Shown: piece by piece, positions 49,625 to 61,960 of the stretch
How positions within the stretch are numbered: position 1 is the first letter of the stretch
Layout: each line of letters opens with the position of its first letter
From: Petaurus breviceps papuanus
Lineage: Eukaryota; Chordata; Mammalia; Diprotodontia; Petauridae
Direction of reading: 5' to 3'
Assembly: GCA_028583685.1 (NCBI GenBank)
Contig: JAMXIF010000065.1
Span: 39,177,993-39,241,992, forward strand
Length of the DNA stretch: 64,000 nucleotides
Made by a program: the position numbers and the translations under genes
The notes under the pieces: generated by a model
The model's input: the letters and a program-made list of their open reading frames with translations, nothing else
Databases searched by the model: none
Told to the model about the DNA's origin: nothing

Positions 49625-50084
49625 GTGAGGCCAATTGAATCTATTGGTCACATTATGGACAATTTTAGGTCCTATTAAAAGAATCTCAGAGGGCCTTTGG
49701 AACATACAAGTTGCTCAATAAATGCTTGCTGACTGATCAATCCTATAATCACAGAGTCAGAACCATCTAACCCTCTAAATAAGATGGATACATGATAAAA
49801 GTTTTCTTTCTGTAATTTACTTTAATTTGGTGGCAGTACTGGAAAAATGCATACATATGTACACACATGTATTACCAATATATTTAAATATGTTATTTAT
49901 TTTATGTGTATGTAAATATTATACACATATATTTTTCCATTTGAATTTGTTAACTCTAGTCCTCAGCATATTGTCTTAGAGACTTTAGACACTTAATATA
50001 ACATCTAAATGTTCCAATTGATGAATTGTTGGACAGGGAAATCAGGATAAACTGAGCTAGAAGCTTACTTCTGAGATTTTCTAA

Positions 50085-50735
50085 CTGTAAGACCTGAGAT
50101 GTCCATCAAATGGGGAGTGGCTGAACAAGTTGTGGCATAGGATTGTGATGGAGTACTACTGTGCTCTAGGAAATGGCAAAGGGGAATTATTTCAGAAAAC
50201 CATGGAAAGACCTCTATGAACAGATGCAAAGTGAAGTGAACTGGACCAGGAAAAGCAATTTTATAACTATGATCATCTGTGAAAAACTTAGCTAATCTTA
50301 TCAATAGAATGATCCAAGAAAATTAAAAACTCATGATAAAAAACAAACACAAAAACAAAACAAAAAAAGAAAAACATTGCTTTCTGTCTGTAGAGAAAGA
50401 ACTGAGTGTGGGTGTGTACACACACACACACACACACACACATAAATTTGTACTTTGTATACATTTATACAAATTTGCACTCAGTTCATATATATACATA
50501 CACATAAATATATGCTGACTATATATATATATATATATGTATATATATGCACATACAGTCTCATTTTTTGCATTTTTGGTACAATATTTCTAATATGCAA
50601 ATGTTTTGCACAATTTCACATATATAATTCATATGTTGCTTATTTTTTCACTGGGTGGTGGAAGGCCAAGAAGAAGAGAATTTGGAACTCAACTTTTTTT
50701 ATAGGCTAAAAATAAGTAAATACTTTTTTTTTTTT
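50085..50735 (+). mobile_element. L1 LINE 3' end, 5'-truncated
   Basis: 'tgtccatcaaatggggagtg', 'tgtgatggagtactactgtg' and 'gtgaagtgaactggaccagg' are the L1 3' region also seen at 1700-2050. It then has (CA)n at 50419-50442, TA repeats, and ends 'ctaaaaataagtaaatact' with a T-rich border. Confidence 0.75.
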
Positions 50736-51850
50736 AACAATTTAAAAATCTTAGTATGGTGGTGCTATATAATATTGGAACTATTTAACAGAAGTGTTGT
50801 TTTTATTGTTTTAAACTTGGCTTAACATGGAATAGGGGGGTCTGCCAGTGCCAGCTTCCCTGCCACCCCACATTGTCAAAGATCTGGGCTATTTATTTGG
50901 CAAACATTTCTAACTGGGGAGGTTAGTAGGCCTCGTGAGAGCTTCAGAGTCAGTGTGGCTAGGTTGGGTCCTAAGAGAACCAATTTGACAATCTTGTGGT
51001 AAGGGGGGGGTTGGGGGGGGGGGGGGGGGGGGATGTCAGAGGGAAGGTGGCTCTTCTGGTGTTAGAACAAATGCTTTCCCTTTATCTAGTCACAGAGATG
51101 GACAAAGTACAAGCCCTATGCATCCAAAGCAGCAGAGAATCTCCTTGGAACCTTTAAGTCAAGTATCCTTGAGTCCTCAACTGCCAACACCTGGAAATGG
51201 ACAGAGGAGTGAGAAGGTGAAGCAGATTAAGAGCACCCACTGTTCTCAGCAGGAGGTACTCCAAATTAATCTTTCAATTCCCTTCTTTTCTCATCTTGAA
51301 ATGTTTAATCAGTAGAAATAGAAGCTTTTTCCCCCTTTCTAAACAAATAATATGAAATGTGTATTTTCTATTGTTTCAAATATTTATTGAGAAATATCTT
51401 TCTACCTCTGTTTCCCTCCCTTTGATATTTTTTTTTAATGTGATGGAGAGGCAGCACACTGAATTGAGAATCAGGAGGTTTGGGTTCTGGGTTCTGGTTC
51501 TATTACATATTAACTGTATGACTTGGGGCGGGGGGAGGGTTTGTCACTTTCATTCTCTGGGCCATAGTTTACTCATTCGTAAAGTATGCTTACTGAACTC
51601 AATGACCTGTTAAGCCTCCTCTACGTAGAGCTCACATTCTAACCTTCCAAGTTGTAAAAAGAGTCTTGAACTTGGAGTCATGAGACTTGTGTCCAAACCT
51701 CAACTTTGATATTTATCAGTTTTGAGACCTTCAGCGAGTAACTTTGACTCTCTGAACCTTACTAGACTAGATAATGACTTGCTGGAGATGTTACAGAAGG
51801 AAGGAAGGGAAAGACCATGCATTAAGTGCCTACTACATGCCAAGTATTGT
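50736..51850. other. Gene-free stretch with G-runs
   Basis: Two long G tracts at 51004-51032 dominate. 50830-51300 is more GC-rich than its surroundings with no repeat recognised. The open frame at 51118-51315 lacks any known domain. Confidence 0.4.
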
Positions 51851-51879
51851 GTTAGGTACTGCATGAATATCATTGCATT

Positions 51880-52065
51880 TGATCTTCACTACAACCTTTT
51901 GGAGTAGGTACTATTTTTTTTTAAATTTCCTTTTTAGAGTGGAGGAAACTGAGGCAAGCAGACGTTAAGTGAATAGCCCAAGGTTATATATCCAGCAAAT
52001 ATCTGAGCCTGGATTTGAATTCAGGTCTTCCTAATTCTAGGTCCAGCCACTTAGCTGTTCCAAGA
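51880..52065 (-). mobile_element. Core-SINE/MIR remnant, antisense
   Basis: 'agtggaggaaactgaggcaa' and 'tgaattcaggtcttcctaat' read in reverse as a core-SINE. Confidence 0.6.
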
Positions 52066-54535
52066 AGGGATTCATATTTAATTCCAATTTTGATAAGATG
52101 ATTGCTGAAATCCTATTAAGCTCTGGGACACTCCCGATAAAATTACACAGCCTTCCCAAAGTTAGTTGTACAGCTAGTTAGTGAAACTCCTGCTGCTTCC
52201 TTTCTAATACTTGTATGTCCCCTTAAGTAATCTCTATTCTATGTTAGATCCATTTCCTTCAACTAATCCTCATGGGTTATAGGATCTTAAGGACTTTCAC
52301 CAACCTGGTTGCCCATCTCTGGATCCTCTCCAGTCTACCAATATCTTTCTTAAAATTTCATACCCCAAATGCAAGATCCCTGAGGAGGTCTTACCAGGAA
52401 AGAGTAGACCAATACTAGTTAGACCTGGGAACTATTTCTTTCAAGACAGCCCAAGATTGTATTGGCTTGTTGGAATTCCATCTCTCATTGGTAATTCACA
52501 TTGAGCTTCTAATCTCAAACTTCTAGGCTTCCTCCTCATCACCACCAATGTTAGCTAGTCCCAACTTCCTTTCACTCTTTTTAAATTCAAAATTCTATGA
52601 GTTTCAGAGTCTTAAATATAAAATGAAAAGACTTTGTTTGATCAGGGAATATTAACCTGAAGTCTATGAACATCTTGTTTTAAAAATCTTCTGATAACTA
52701 TGGGTTTACTTAGTAACCCCATGGGCTTTATATTATGTCTTTGAAAACATTATACTGAAATATATAATATAATCCATAGATTTTACCATGGGGTTGGTGC
52801 AGGGGAGGGGACCTGGATTAGATGCAATTTATTCTTCATAGAACCTGTAAATAAACAAAACTCCAGCAAACTCATGTCAGCCAGGGAGAGGATGGGTGGA
52901 TGGAATTTGAGAGCTTTTAACACTGAGGGATTTTTAAGTCATTTGAACTGAAGATACTCATTACTGTTACCAAAGCGTTTCCTTCTTTTATTCGGCCAGC
53001 TATATTTTTCCTCTTGAGAGGGTTTCAGGGGAAAGGAAAATGGAGACCTTTACAAATGTACCCAAACTGTTCATTTTGTGAATTGTTTTCACTGTTCAGT
53101 CTTCCTTCCTTCTTTCTTCCATATATCTCTTTCTCGGTAAATATTTCAGTGATTCTGACGCCCTGAACAGTGTGATACATTATGGTGGTTTAGGATTTGA
53201 AATTTGTGTGGAAATGGGGGAGAGAAAGGAAAGAATTGTATGTAGGTTTGGAGGGGGAAGGAAAGAGGAGCAGTAGTGACACTTGAAGAGCTTGTGAGGA
53301 GGGTGTTGTCTCTTATTCTGCTTCTGCCACTGAGCTGGCTTGGGCACTGGTCAGGATAAAGGGACAGGGATTGAATTAGATGATCTTAAAGTCTCCTGTT
53401 ATTTCTCTTATCCTCTGCTGTGCAGATGCTTATTGGTGTCTTAGGAAATGGGTTCAATTCCCTGTTCTGATACTTCCTCCCTGCGTGACCCTGGACAAGT
53501 AGATGCTACTCTTGGGGAGTCAGTTTCCTCGGCTGTAACATGAATGATCACATTAAATCTTTTGTATAGTCTCTTGCTCTAAAATCCTGACATTTCTGTG
53601 GGCAGGGCTCAGAATAAAGAGAAGAAGAAATATTATCTCAACTAGAACAGTTTTGCTCTTCGCTCCCTGCCTTTTCTCACCGCTCAAGGATCCCTAAACT
53701 TTGCATGTATTTTCTGGGGTTAGAACTAAAAAGAAGCACTTTATGTCTATCTCTTGTGCCTGAGGTGACCAGTGTACCTTCCCTGATCAGGTGACTACGG
53801 TAGTGCAAGTATCCCTATTTCTGATCTCTAGTCTTGTCTTAGCTCTATCGCTCTGCTGCCTTTTAGAGTCAAAACAAAAGGGAGTCATATTTAATTCATT
53901 GTGGGGTAGTGGAAGGACCACTCGGTCCAGCATCACAAGACCTGTTTTCCCACCATGATTTACTATCTATTATATGTAGGCTCAAATAACCTCACCTCTT
54001 AAAGTGTTTGTTCATGCATTTGTAAAATGTGGATAATGATATTCGCATTGCCAAACTCACATGGCTGTAGTTGGACTCTACTACTCCCTAATTCACAGGT
54101 GAGTAAATAGCTTTTTTTGAAAATTAAAGCAGTAGAGAAATCTGAGGTATTATCTTGGTTACACTCCAGTGTATACTGCAGCAAGTCAGTCCCCCTCCAC
54201 ATGTTTCCATATCCTCAGCTGAGGCAGTATGGTAGAGACCAATTGACAGAGTGAAGATAGTGCTGAACTCTCCGATCAGGAAGGATTTATTAGCTGCCTC
54301 CCATGGGCATGCCACTAAAATGTGAATAAGTGAATTTGGTTCAGAGGAAAAAGCTTTAATGAAGAGTCAGAGAATTTCAATTAGGATGATACCTGGGATA
54401 GGAGGTATGAAGCTAGGAGACTATAGAGTGGGTGAAATATAAGAGAAAGAAAGGTGTGATTTGAATCAGAAGAGGCTTGTATAGAACCCTGGTTCTTATA
54501 CTTGTATGAGCAAAGACAAGTTATTTGCTTTAACT
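52066..54535. other. Long stretch with few repeats, no gene recognised
   Basis: 52880-53900 is less AT-rich and contains no repeat I recognise. Weak MIR-like pieces lie near 53450-53560 and 53930-54050. No OR-like coding sequence is present in any frame. Confidence 0.4.
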
Positions 54536-54536
54536 G

Positions 54537-54548
54537 TTGTGGTGGTGG

Positions 54549-54579
<31 letters not shown>

Positions 54580-54581
54580 AG
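54537..54581. repeat. (GTG)n/(GAT)n microsatellite
   Basis: Four GTG units grading into about ten GAT units. Confidence 0.9.
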
Positions 54582-55399
54582 TAATAGCTGCAGTTACTGA
54601 CCAATCCAATCTAAATTCTGAGAAATAAAGACTGGGCCTTATGTTTGAAACAGTTCCCGTTTTCTCCAAATACACTTGAGTTCATATGCTCCAAATTTTT
54701 GAGGATCGAGGGAAATAATATATGGAAAGTGGTTTGTGAAACTTAAAGGATGATGCCACGGTAAATTTCTATTTTATTCATGCTGCCAGGGTTGACTTCT
54801 ACACAAGTAATAAAAGTGGGAAGTCCTGCAATAAGATGAATAAAAGAGACATTTACAGAAAAGGAAACAGGCTTCAGGAAAAAATTGAAGAGCCAAAAAA
54901 AAAAAAAAAGGAGTCAGGTATATTTGTGGTATTAAAGTTTTAAATACTGAGTCAGAGAACCTAGCGTCAACTCCTTTGTGACCTTGGACAACTCATTTAA
55001 TGTTTCTGTATCTTGTTTTTTTATCTGTGAAGCGAAAATTAATAATACTTGTATAATTATTTGTATAGATGAATATGCATAAACGTATGCACATATATTA
55101 TATGTATCCATGATAGCACATGTGTATGTGCACACACGTATGTATACATATATACATACATACTGTATTTGAGTCTAATAATAAATGGCTAAAGTAGATG
55201 CTATTGATACACCTATTGCCTCGATTATAAAGGGAAAACTGAGGCTTAGCAAGTAACTAAATTATGTTGAAGAAGATGATCCTTAAGGTTCCACATCTAT
55301 GATAAGATGACTTACATTAACTTGTATGGATCAGGAACTCTTTAGTTCTGACAGCTGGCTGGAGACAGTGCACTAAATCTTCCCCAAGATTGTCACTGA
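54582..55399. other. MIR remnant and simple repeats
   Basis: 54945-55035 is a MIR-like + strand piece ('gtgaccttggacaactcatt'). 55060-55165 is TATG/CACA simple sequence. Confidence 0.45.
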
Positions 55400-55404
55400 C
55401 AGGT

Positions 55405-55615
55405 GAAGTATGGGGAGGGGGGGGACAGAGAGGCAGAGAGAGAGACAGAGACAGAGAGAGATACAGAGACAGAGAGAGAGAGATAGCAGGACAGAGAGAC
55501 AGAGTAAGGGACTGAGAAATAGAAAGACCAAGACAGAACAGAGAGACAGAAAGAGACAGGGACAGAGAGACAAAAAAAGAGAGACAGAAGAAGACAGACA
55601 GAGAAGGGGGTGGAG
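55405..55615. repeat. GA-rich (CAGAGA)n low-complexity tract
   Basis: About 200 bases almost wholly purine on the + strand with CAGAGA units. The long open frames on both strands are products of this repeat, not genes. Confidence 0.9.
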
Positions 55616-56529
55616 ATTTACCATACAATGAGCTTCATAGTTTACAATAATTATGCTACATACTCTCTCTGTAATCTTCACGACATCATATTTTGTTATA
55701 TATAAAATTAGGCTATAAAATTGTTAAGACCCCTTCTAGTCCTAAATCCTTATAAAAATAATGTATATTTCTATTGCATTTTAGATTTTACAATGTTCTT
55801 CTTTCATAGAACTTGTGTGAGATAAATTCTTTAAATATCATCATCATACTACAGAGGCATAAACTGAGATTTTTTTCTAAAAAAAAAAAAGACTAAAAAT
55901 AGAATTCTACAGATTTGGAAAATTATGTTAGGTCCCCAATCTACTTGTTAGGTGTGTGAAAAATTAGTGATTTTGTGCAAACATACACTTAGTTTAAATT
56001 AAATATTATAAATAGCAGAGATGGGAACTAGGAAAAAGAAAAAGCTTGATATTAATTAGGTCTGTGTTAACATATTCTGAAAAGCATTTATTTAAACTGA
56101 ACCTGATGGCTCCTCCAGCCCTTTTGTTTGACTCATGGTCAGTTGGGGAGGATATAAGAAACATTGTTTGGTTGCCCACCCAACAGAATGTGGGAGTGAA
56201 AGGCTGCCCAGCTGTTCTCTTTGCAGTATGAGACCCTGTCAGACAGTGGTGAACTATACACAGATTTACAATGTTGGGGTGGATCTCTATTTTTTTCTGT
56301 TTTTTTTTTCTCCCTCAATTGTGGAGTAAAGCAAACTGTCTTTTTGAGTAGTGCCCAAAAAGACTTTCTAGGATAAATCAGGGCCACACACAATGAAAAA
56401 AAATAATGGAATCTCATTTGGATAGTCAAGAAGAAAAATGATACTGATATGGTCTGTCAGGAGGATTTAAATAGTGGAGAATGAAAAAAAAGTCAAAACA
56501 AAACAGAAATACTGTGTGACAATGTGGTG
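55616..56529. other. No gene recognised
   Basis: AT-rich DNA. 56090-56340 has a few overlapping short frames but no family signal. Confidence 0.35.
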
Positions 56530-56559
56530 GTATGAGATAGGATGGGATGATATTGCTTT

Positions 56560-56715
56560 AGGGGTTAGAGGAACTGGATTCAAACACCACCTCTGATGTT
56601 TATTACCTGTGTCACTTTGTCATGTCATTTAACCTCTCTGGGACTAAGTTTCCTCATCTATAAAATAAGAAGGTTGGACCAGTTGACCTTTGAGGCCCCT
56701 TTCAATGATTGACAG
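56560..56715 (+). mobile_element. MIR SINE
   Basis: 'ctgggactaagtttcctcat' and 'gttggaccagttgacctttg' give a well-kept MIR 3' half. Confidence 0.65.
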
Positions 56716-57119
56716 AGGCTCCTTATGGGCAAAATTCCACCGAATGTTATATGGTAATTGTTGAGACTGGAAATTTTCTATAGAATCTTTTAAGATTGTA
56801 ATAGATTCTTAAATATATCCATATATGGATATGGATATATGTACATGGATACATACATATATATGTGTGCAAATGTCTATATACACAGATATAAATATAA
56901 TTGTACATAAATATTGGTACATAGTCATGCATATCTACATATATCTACTCACATATGTTATCTAGGATAATATAATTATATATTTTATGTATAGTAGGTA
57001 GTATGTGTATATATTTCCCATTATCTACAGATAATGGGAACCTCCAGCCCAAATGGTTCCTCTCTTTGATAACCAGCATTATGTAGTTTTTACTCAAAAC
57101 CATTACTTTGTTCTATATT

Positions 57120-57310
57120 CCTCACATAGGATGATACATTTTTAAGTGAAAGGAACTTCAGAGATCATCTAATGTGATTCTTCCATTTCCACATGAACAA
57201 ACTGAGGTCCAAATGGAGACATGACTTCCCCAAGCTGGCCTAGATGGTAAGTAGCACAGCCAGGATTCCCCTTTCCCTTGCCTTTTGCCTCCAAACCCAG
57301 TACACAGTCA
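57120..57310 (-). mobile_element. MIR SINE remnant, antisense
   Basis: 'gaacaaactgaggtccaaat' reads as an antisense MIR. It lies 200 bases upstream of the OR4C exon. Confidence 0.55.
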
Positions 57311-57461
57311 ACTAAATCTTCCCCCTCCCCATTTGACAAGAAAGAAATTTTGAAAACATTGAGAAAACATCATTCTGTCATTCTTTATGGAATTTGGCAA
57401 AAATCATTTTGAGTCCCAGAGGTTTCTTTTGTGAAATTAATATAAAATGTCAATAATAACA

Positions 57462-57517
57462 ATGCCATTTATTTTTGCAGACTTCATGCACTGCTTGTCT
57501 TGACATTGAATAAATAC
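57462..57517 (+). promoter_or_regulatory. Probable 3' splice site and leader of the OR4C coding exon
   Basis: 'ccatttatttttgcag' ends at 57480 and is a standard acceptor. It leaves a 37-base leader before ATG 57518. An ATG at 57486 in the leader is out of frame and closes quickly. Confidence 0.5.
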
Positions 57518-58447
57518 ATGGAGAATAAGAGGAATGTGACAGAATTTATTCTCTTTGGGCTCACACAAGACCCTGGTTTGGAAAAAGTTGTTTTTGTCAT
57601 GTTTTTTATCATCTATGTTATAACCCTGGTGGGTAACATGCTTATTGTGATCACCATTATTTCCAGCCAAACTCTGGGCTCCCCTTTGTATTTTTTCCTT
57701 GCTTTCTTATCCTTTATTGATGCCTGCTATTCCTCTGTTACAGCCCCCCAAATAATCATCCATTCAGTGTCTGCAACTAAAAGTATGTCATACAAAGGCT
57801 GCATGGCTCAGCTCTTTACAGAACATTTTTTTGGGGGTTCAGAAATCATTCTGCTTACAGTTATGGCCTATGACCGTTATGTGGCTATCTGCAAGCCTCT
57901 GCACTACATGACCATCATGAACCGCCGTGTGTGCATCCTCCTTGTTACGGTGGCCTGGGCAGGAGGCTTTCTTCATGCCCTGATCCAACTTCTGTTTACT
58001 TTCCAGTTGCCCTTCTGCGGTCCCAATGTTGTGGATCACTTCATGTGTGACTTGTACCCATTGCTCAAACTGGCCTGCACAGATACCCATGTCTTGGCTC
58101 TGCTGGTGGCTGCCAACAGTGGGGTCATCTGCATGCTAAACTTCCTGATGTTACTTGTCTCCTACGCAGTCATCCTGCTGTCTCTGAAGTCCCACAGTGC
58201 TGAGGGGCGACGTAAAGCGCTGTCTACCTGTGGCTCTCACATCACTGTGGTTGTTTTATTTTTTGTACCCTGCATTTTCATGTATATGCGCCCTCTGACT
58301 TTCTTCCCCATTGACAAAACTGTAGCTGTATTCTATACTCTCATCACCCCTATGCTAAACCCTTTAATCTATACTCTGAGGAACAAGGAAGTAAAAAATG
58401 CCATGAGGAAGCTTTGGAACACAAGGGTGACATCTGACCACAAATAA
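57518..58447 (+). CDS. Odorant receptor, OR4C subfamily
   Basis: A complete 309-residue odorant receptor. The reading frame is open upstream to 57500, but codon 57500-57502 is TTG, so the ATG at 57518 ([10 protein letters not shown]) is the start; this also gives the same length as the OR4S1-like gene. Motifs are NVTEF (6-10), PLYFFL (56-61), [10 protein letters not shown] (116-125), KALSTCGSH (233-241) and NPLIYTLRN (281-289). OR4C features that I recall are [21 protein letters not shown], AEHFFGG-like [43 protein letters not shown] and a tail ending TSDHK. Identity to the OR4S1-like gene is about 61% by hand count over 300 residues. It follows OR4S1 in the same order as human OR4C3, but OR4C is a large subfamily and one-to-one orthology cannot be claimed. 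Confidence 0.95.
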   Translation: MENKRNVTEFILFGLTQDPGLEKVVFVMFFIIYVITLVGNMLIVITIISSQTLGSPLYFFLAFLSFIDACYSSVTAPQIIIHSVSATKSMSYKGCMAQLFTEHFFGGSEIILLTVMAYDRYVAICKPLHYMTIMNRRVCILLVTVAWAGGFLHALIQLLFTFQLPFCGPNVVDHFMCDLYPLLKLACTDTHVLALLVAANSGVICMLNFLMLLVSYAVILLSLKSHSAEGRRKALSTCGSHITVVVLFFVPCIFMYMRPLTFFPIDKTVAVFYTLITPMLNPLIYTLRNKEVKNAMRKLWNTRVTSDHK

Positions 58448-58544
58448 ATGCTCTGCCATGAATTAAAATTGTGGATATGAATTGTATAGGACAAAAAAGA
58501 AAGATGTTGATGAGAATTTGTGGAGCGCTGTTCAGTAAAATTAA

Positions 58545-59050
58545 TAGTCAATAGTACACAAGCATTTATTAAATGCTTACAACATGCCAGACACTGTGCT
58601 AAGCATTGAGAATACAAGGGCTGATCGCGGGGGCGAGGGGGAAGACAAAACATTCCCTATTCTTAGGGAATATTCTAATTGCGGAGACCAAGTGTACAAA
58701 TTTATGAACAAAAAAAGATATATATATGGAGTAATGGGGTTTGAATGTTATTAATAGGAGAATGTGGTTGTGATAAAGGATAGAGCAGCACCAGGGAAAC
58801 TTTGGTGTCATGGAGAAAGTGATTTATGTTTAAATGAATACTGAAGGAAGTCAGGGAAAGTAAGAGGTACATGTGAGGAGGCAGAGAATTCCAGTCTTGG
58901 GGGAGATGGGAAAGTCATATTCAAGCAATCACAAAGGGGCTAATGGAGCTAGACGGGACAGTTTGTAGAGGAGAGTAAGATATAAGGATGCCTGAATATT
59001 AGCAACATACAAGGTTATGAAGACCTTTAGATTCCAAACATAAGAAACTT
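58545..59050 (+). mobile_element. Old LINE-derived dispersed repeat (CR1/L2-like)
   Basis: 'agcatttattaaatgcttac', 'gccagacactgtgctaagca', 'tactgaaggaagtcagggaa' and 'ggcagagaattccagtcttg' follow the order of a common ancient mammalian LINE-derived repeat. Confidence 0.55.
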
Positions 59051-59055
59051 ATATC

Positions 59056-60035
59056 CTATAAATGGTTAGAGGAAATCAACAGGCAGTTTTCAGAGGAAGA
59101 AATCAAAACTAACTATAATCATATGAAATGTTATTGATTAGAAAAATGGAAATTAAAACAACTCTGAGGTACCACATTGCATCAGATTGACTAACATGAC
59201 AAAACAGGAAAATGATAAATATTGGAGATGTGGGAAAATTTGAACACTAATGCATTATTGGTGGAGTTGTGAATTGATCTAACCATTCTGGAGAGCAATT
59301 TGAAACTATGCCCAAAGGGACTTTAAAACTGGCCATACCATTGACCAGCAATACCGCTCTTGGGTCTGTATCTGAAAGAGATTCTGAAATGGGGAAAGGA
59401 CCCACATGTACAAAACTATTTATAGAAATTCTTCTTTTGTGGTGGTAAAGAATTGGAAATTATGGGGATGTCATCAATTAGGGAATGGCTGTACAAGTTG
59501 TGGTATATGAATGTAATGGAATACTATTGTTCCATAAGAGATGATGAGCAGACCAAATACAGGAAAACCTGGAAAGAATTAACATGAACTGATGCTGAGT
59601 GAAGTGAGCAGAACTAGGAGAACATTTTACACAGTAGCAGTCACATTGTGTGATGACTAACTGATAGACTTAGCTCTTCTCAGCAATAAAAGAGTCTAAG
59701 ATAACTCCAAAAGACTCATAATGGAAAATGCTATCCACATCCAGAGAAAGAATTATGGAGTCTGAATGCAGATCAAAGCAGACTATTTGCTTTCTTTTTT
59801 TTTTGTTGTTGGTTTTTTTTGTTTCTTCTTTCTTATGGTTCCTTCCATTGATTCTAATTCTTCTTTACAACATGACTAATGCGAACTTATATTTAAGATG
59901 ATTGTATATGTAGAGCCTATATCAGACTGCACACTGTCTAGGGGATTCTTTGAATCCCTAGAAAGTTTAAAACTCAAAGTCATGTGGAAGTGAATGTTGA
60001 AAACTAAAAATTAATTAATTAAAAAGAAAAATTTA
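59056..60035 (+). mobile_element. L1 LINE 3' end, 5'-truncated
   Basis: 'caacaggcagttttcagagg', 'ctaacatgacaaaacaggaa' and 'ctaaccattctggagagcaa' through 'aaaattaattaattaaaaag' match the L1 at 732-2275 along its last kilobase. The reading frame is broken. Confidence 0.85.
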
Positions 60036-60149
60036 TAAATTAGATATGTGGGGATCGTCACTGTGTTTTGTTTTGTTTGTGGAGAGAATAAAACGATCAC
60101 AACTGTACTTCTGAAACATTTCCTTAGCAGCTTAATGGAAGATTGATTG

Positions 60150-60730
60150 GATTTGGGTAAGGGAGACAAATAGATTGAATGACTTTAGAACTCAACAATA
60201 ATTGTACTAGGACTATATTCCAAAGACACCAAAAAAGAAGAAAATAATCCATATGTGTATATGTATATGTGTGTGTATAATATCTCTTGAAGTAGAAAAG
60301 AACTGGAAACTAAGGGAGGTTTCTATATGAGACATTTACACTTTGAAATCATAAGTGATAAAAAGAAGCTCTGCTTCCAGGGCCTGAGCAAACTGGTTTC
60401 TGTCAGTGCCTGAATCTCACCCCCATATCTCTACCTGATGTTACATAGTCTCCTAAGTATGTCACTTCTACAGTCTTTATATATGCATTATCTTAAACTT
60501 TAATCCATAGAAACATAATTCAAGGAATAAATTCTTATCAAAGCAAAAAAGAATAGTGAATAGATGCTTGAATGGTATAAGAATGTGGTGGAATACCATA
60601 AGATTATGACAAAAGGGTAGGTTTCACAGGAACATGGAAAGACATAGAATGAAGTGAGAAAAACCAAGAGAAATGAAATAAAAAAGAAATCACTGTGAAG
60701 ACAAACAACATTGAAAGGCTTAAGAATTTT
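60150..60730 (+). mobile_element. Older L1 3' remnant
   Basis: 'actaggactatattccaaag', 'aatgtggtggaataccataa' and 'gaatgaagtgagaaaaacca' follow L1 3' order but are far diverged, with an unrelated 60330-60480 segment between them. Confidence 0.5.
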
Positions 60731-60753
60731 GATCAACAAAGTTCAATTACAAT

Positions 60754-60782
60754 TACAGAGGAATGATGATGATGATGATGTT
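60754..60782. repeat. (GAT)n microsatellite
   Basis: Short GAT array. Confidence 0.85.
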
Positions 60783-60879
60783 AGTAATAAAGATGTTGAT
60801 AATGATGACAATAATTATAAAGCCTAGCATTTGTGTAGTGCTTTAAGGTTTCAGATGCTAGTGAGAAAATGTAGATTTT

Positions 60880-61141
60880 AATTAATTGAAAAATAATTTT
60901 AAAAGTTTTATAGAATCTGTCTAGTTGGGTTGCTACAGCTAAGAGAAAGTATTAGATGTGTTGTGTAGTTAAAAAGAACAGAATTTGGCAGTAGATATGA
61001 TATGTAGGGTCAATGAAATTCAGAGCTAAGAACAGAGCTTTTGTGACTGGGAGGTTGGCAGTGCACTCTACAGGGATATTTTAAAACAGGTAGAGTTTGA
61101 GAGAAAAGATGGTGAGTGAGTGTGTGTTTCTATGTATGTTT

Positions 61142-61179
<38 letters not shown>

Positions 61180-61352
61180 CATCTAGTTGGAGATCTAGCA
61201 CCTTAGCTCATTAATGAGAGGTAAGGGCTAGATACAGAGATATGGGAATCATTTGCATAGATATGATAATTGAACCAGTGGGAGTTAATAAGATTACCCA
61301 AATGAGATAGCATAGAGTGAAATAGAAAATGGCCAGCAGGGTGGAATTGGAG
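60880..61352 (+). mobile_element. Ancient CR1/L3-like LINE 3' region, first part
   Basis: 'atgggaatcatttgcataga' and 'gataattgaaccagtgggag' belong to a well-known ancient mammalian repeat. It is split by a SINE and continues at 61602. It includes (TG)n at 61139-61178. Confidence 0.5.
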
Positions 61353-61601
61353 GTTGTTATTGTTGAGCTGTTTTCAAGTTTTCATGTCCACATTTGATCT
61401 TTTCTTTGGAAAGATACTGCAGTGGTTGGCCATTTCCTTCTCCATTTCATTTTACAGATGAGTAAACTGATGGAAACAACATTAAGTGACTTTTCCGGGG
61501 TCACACAGTTAGTAAGTGTCTGAGGCTAGATTTGAATGAACAAAAATGAGTACCTGACTCCAGGCCAGTACTTTCTTCACTGTACCATCTAGCTGCCCAG
61601 A
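61353..61601 (-). mobile_element. MAR1-type core-SINE, antisense, inside the CR1-like LINE
   Basis: 'cattttacagatgagtaaac' through 'gtaccatctagctgccc' is a complete antisense MAR1. The CR1-like text breaks before it and resumes right after it. Confidence 0.8.
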
Positions 61602-61960
61602 ATTTGGGGGCATCCATGATTAAAGAGGCTGGCACTGTTGAAGACCAGCAAAGTAGACTGAGAAGTAGTCAGAAAGATGGAAGAAGCAAGAGGGAGCAGT
61701 GTCATCAAAACTAGAGAGGAGAGAGGTCAAGAAGGGTAAGACCAGCAATCATGTCAAATGCTTTTGACAGGTCAATGAAGATCAGGATGGAGAAAAGGTG
61801 ACTGGACTTTGGATTAAGTGATAAACAAATTAAAGGATTTGGAGAAGACAACTTTACTTGAGTGATGAGGTCAAAAGCAGATTGTAGAGGTTTTAGAATT
61901 CAGTTCAATAAAATAAACATGGATTAAGCAGCTACAACATGCCAAGAATTGGACTAAGCA
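61602..61960 (+). mobile_element. Ancient CR1/L3-like LINE 3' region, second part
   Basis: 'gtcaatgaagatcaggatgg' and 'gatgaggtcaaaagcagatt' continue the repeat started at 60880. 61890-61960 resembles the 58545 repeat. Confidence 0.5.

Noticed and set aside
55317-55681. Long leucine/serine- or arginine/glutamine-rich open frames
   Set aside because: Products of the CAGAGA low-complexity tract.
57500-57517. Upstream extension of the OR4C frame by six codons
   Set aside because: The first codon is TTG and there is no ATG before 57518 in frame; 57518 also gives the family's normal start.
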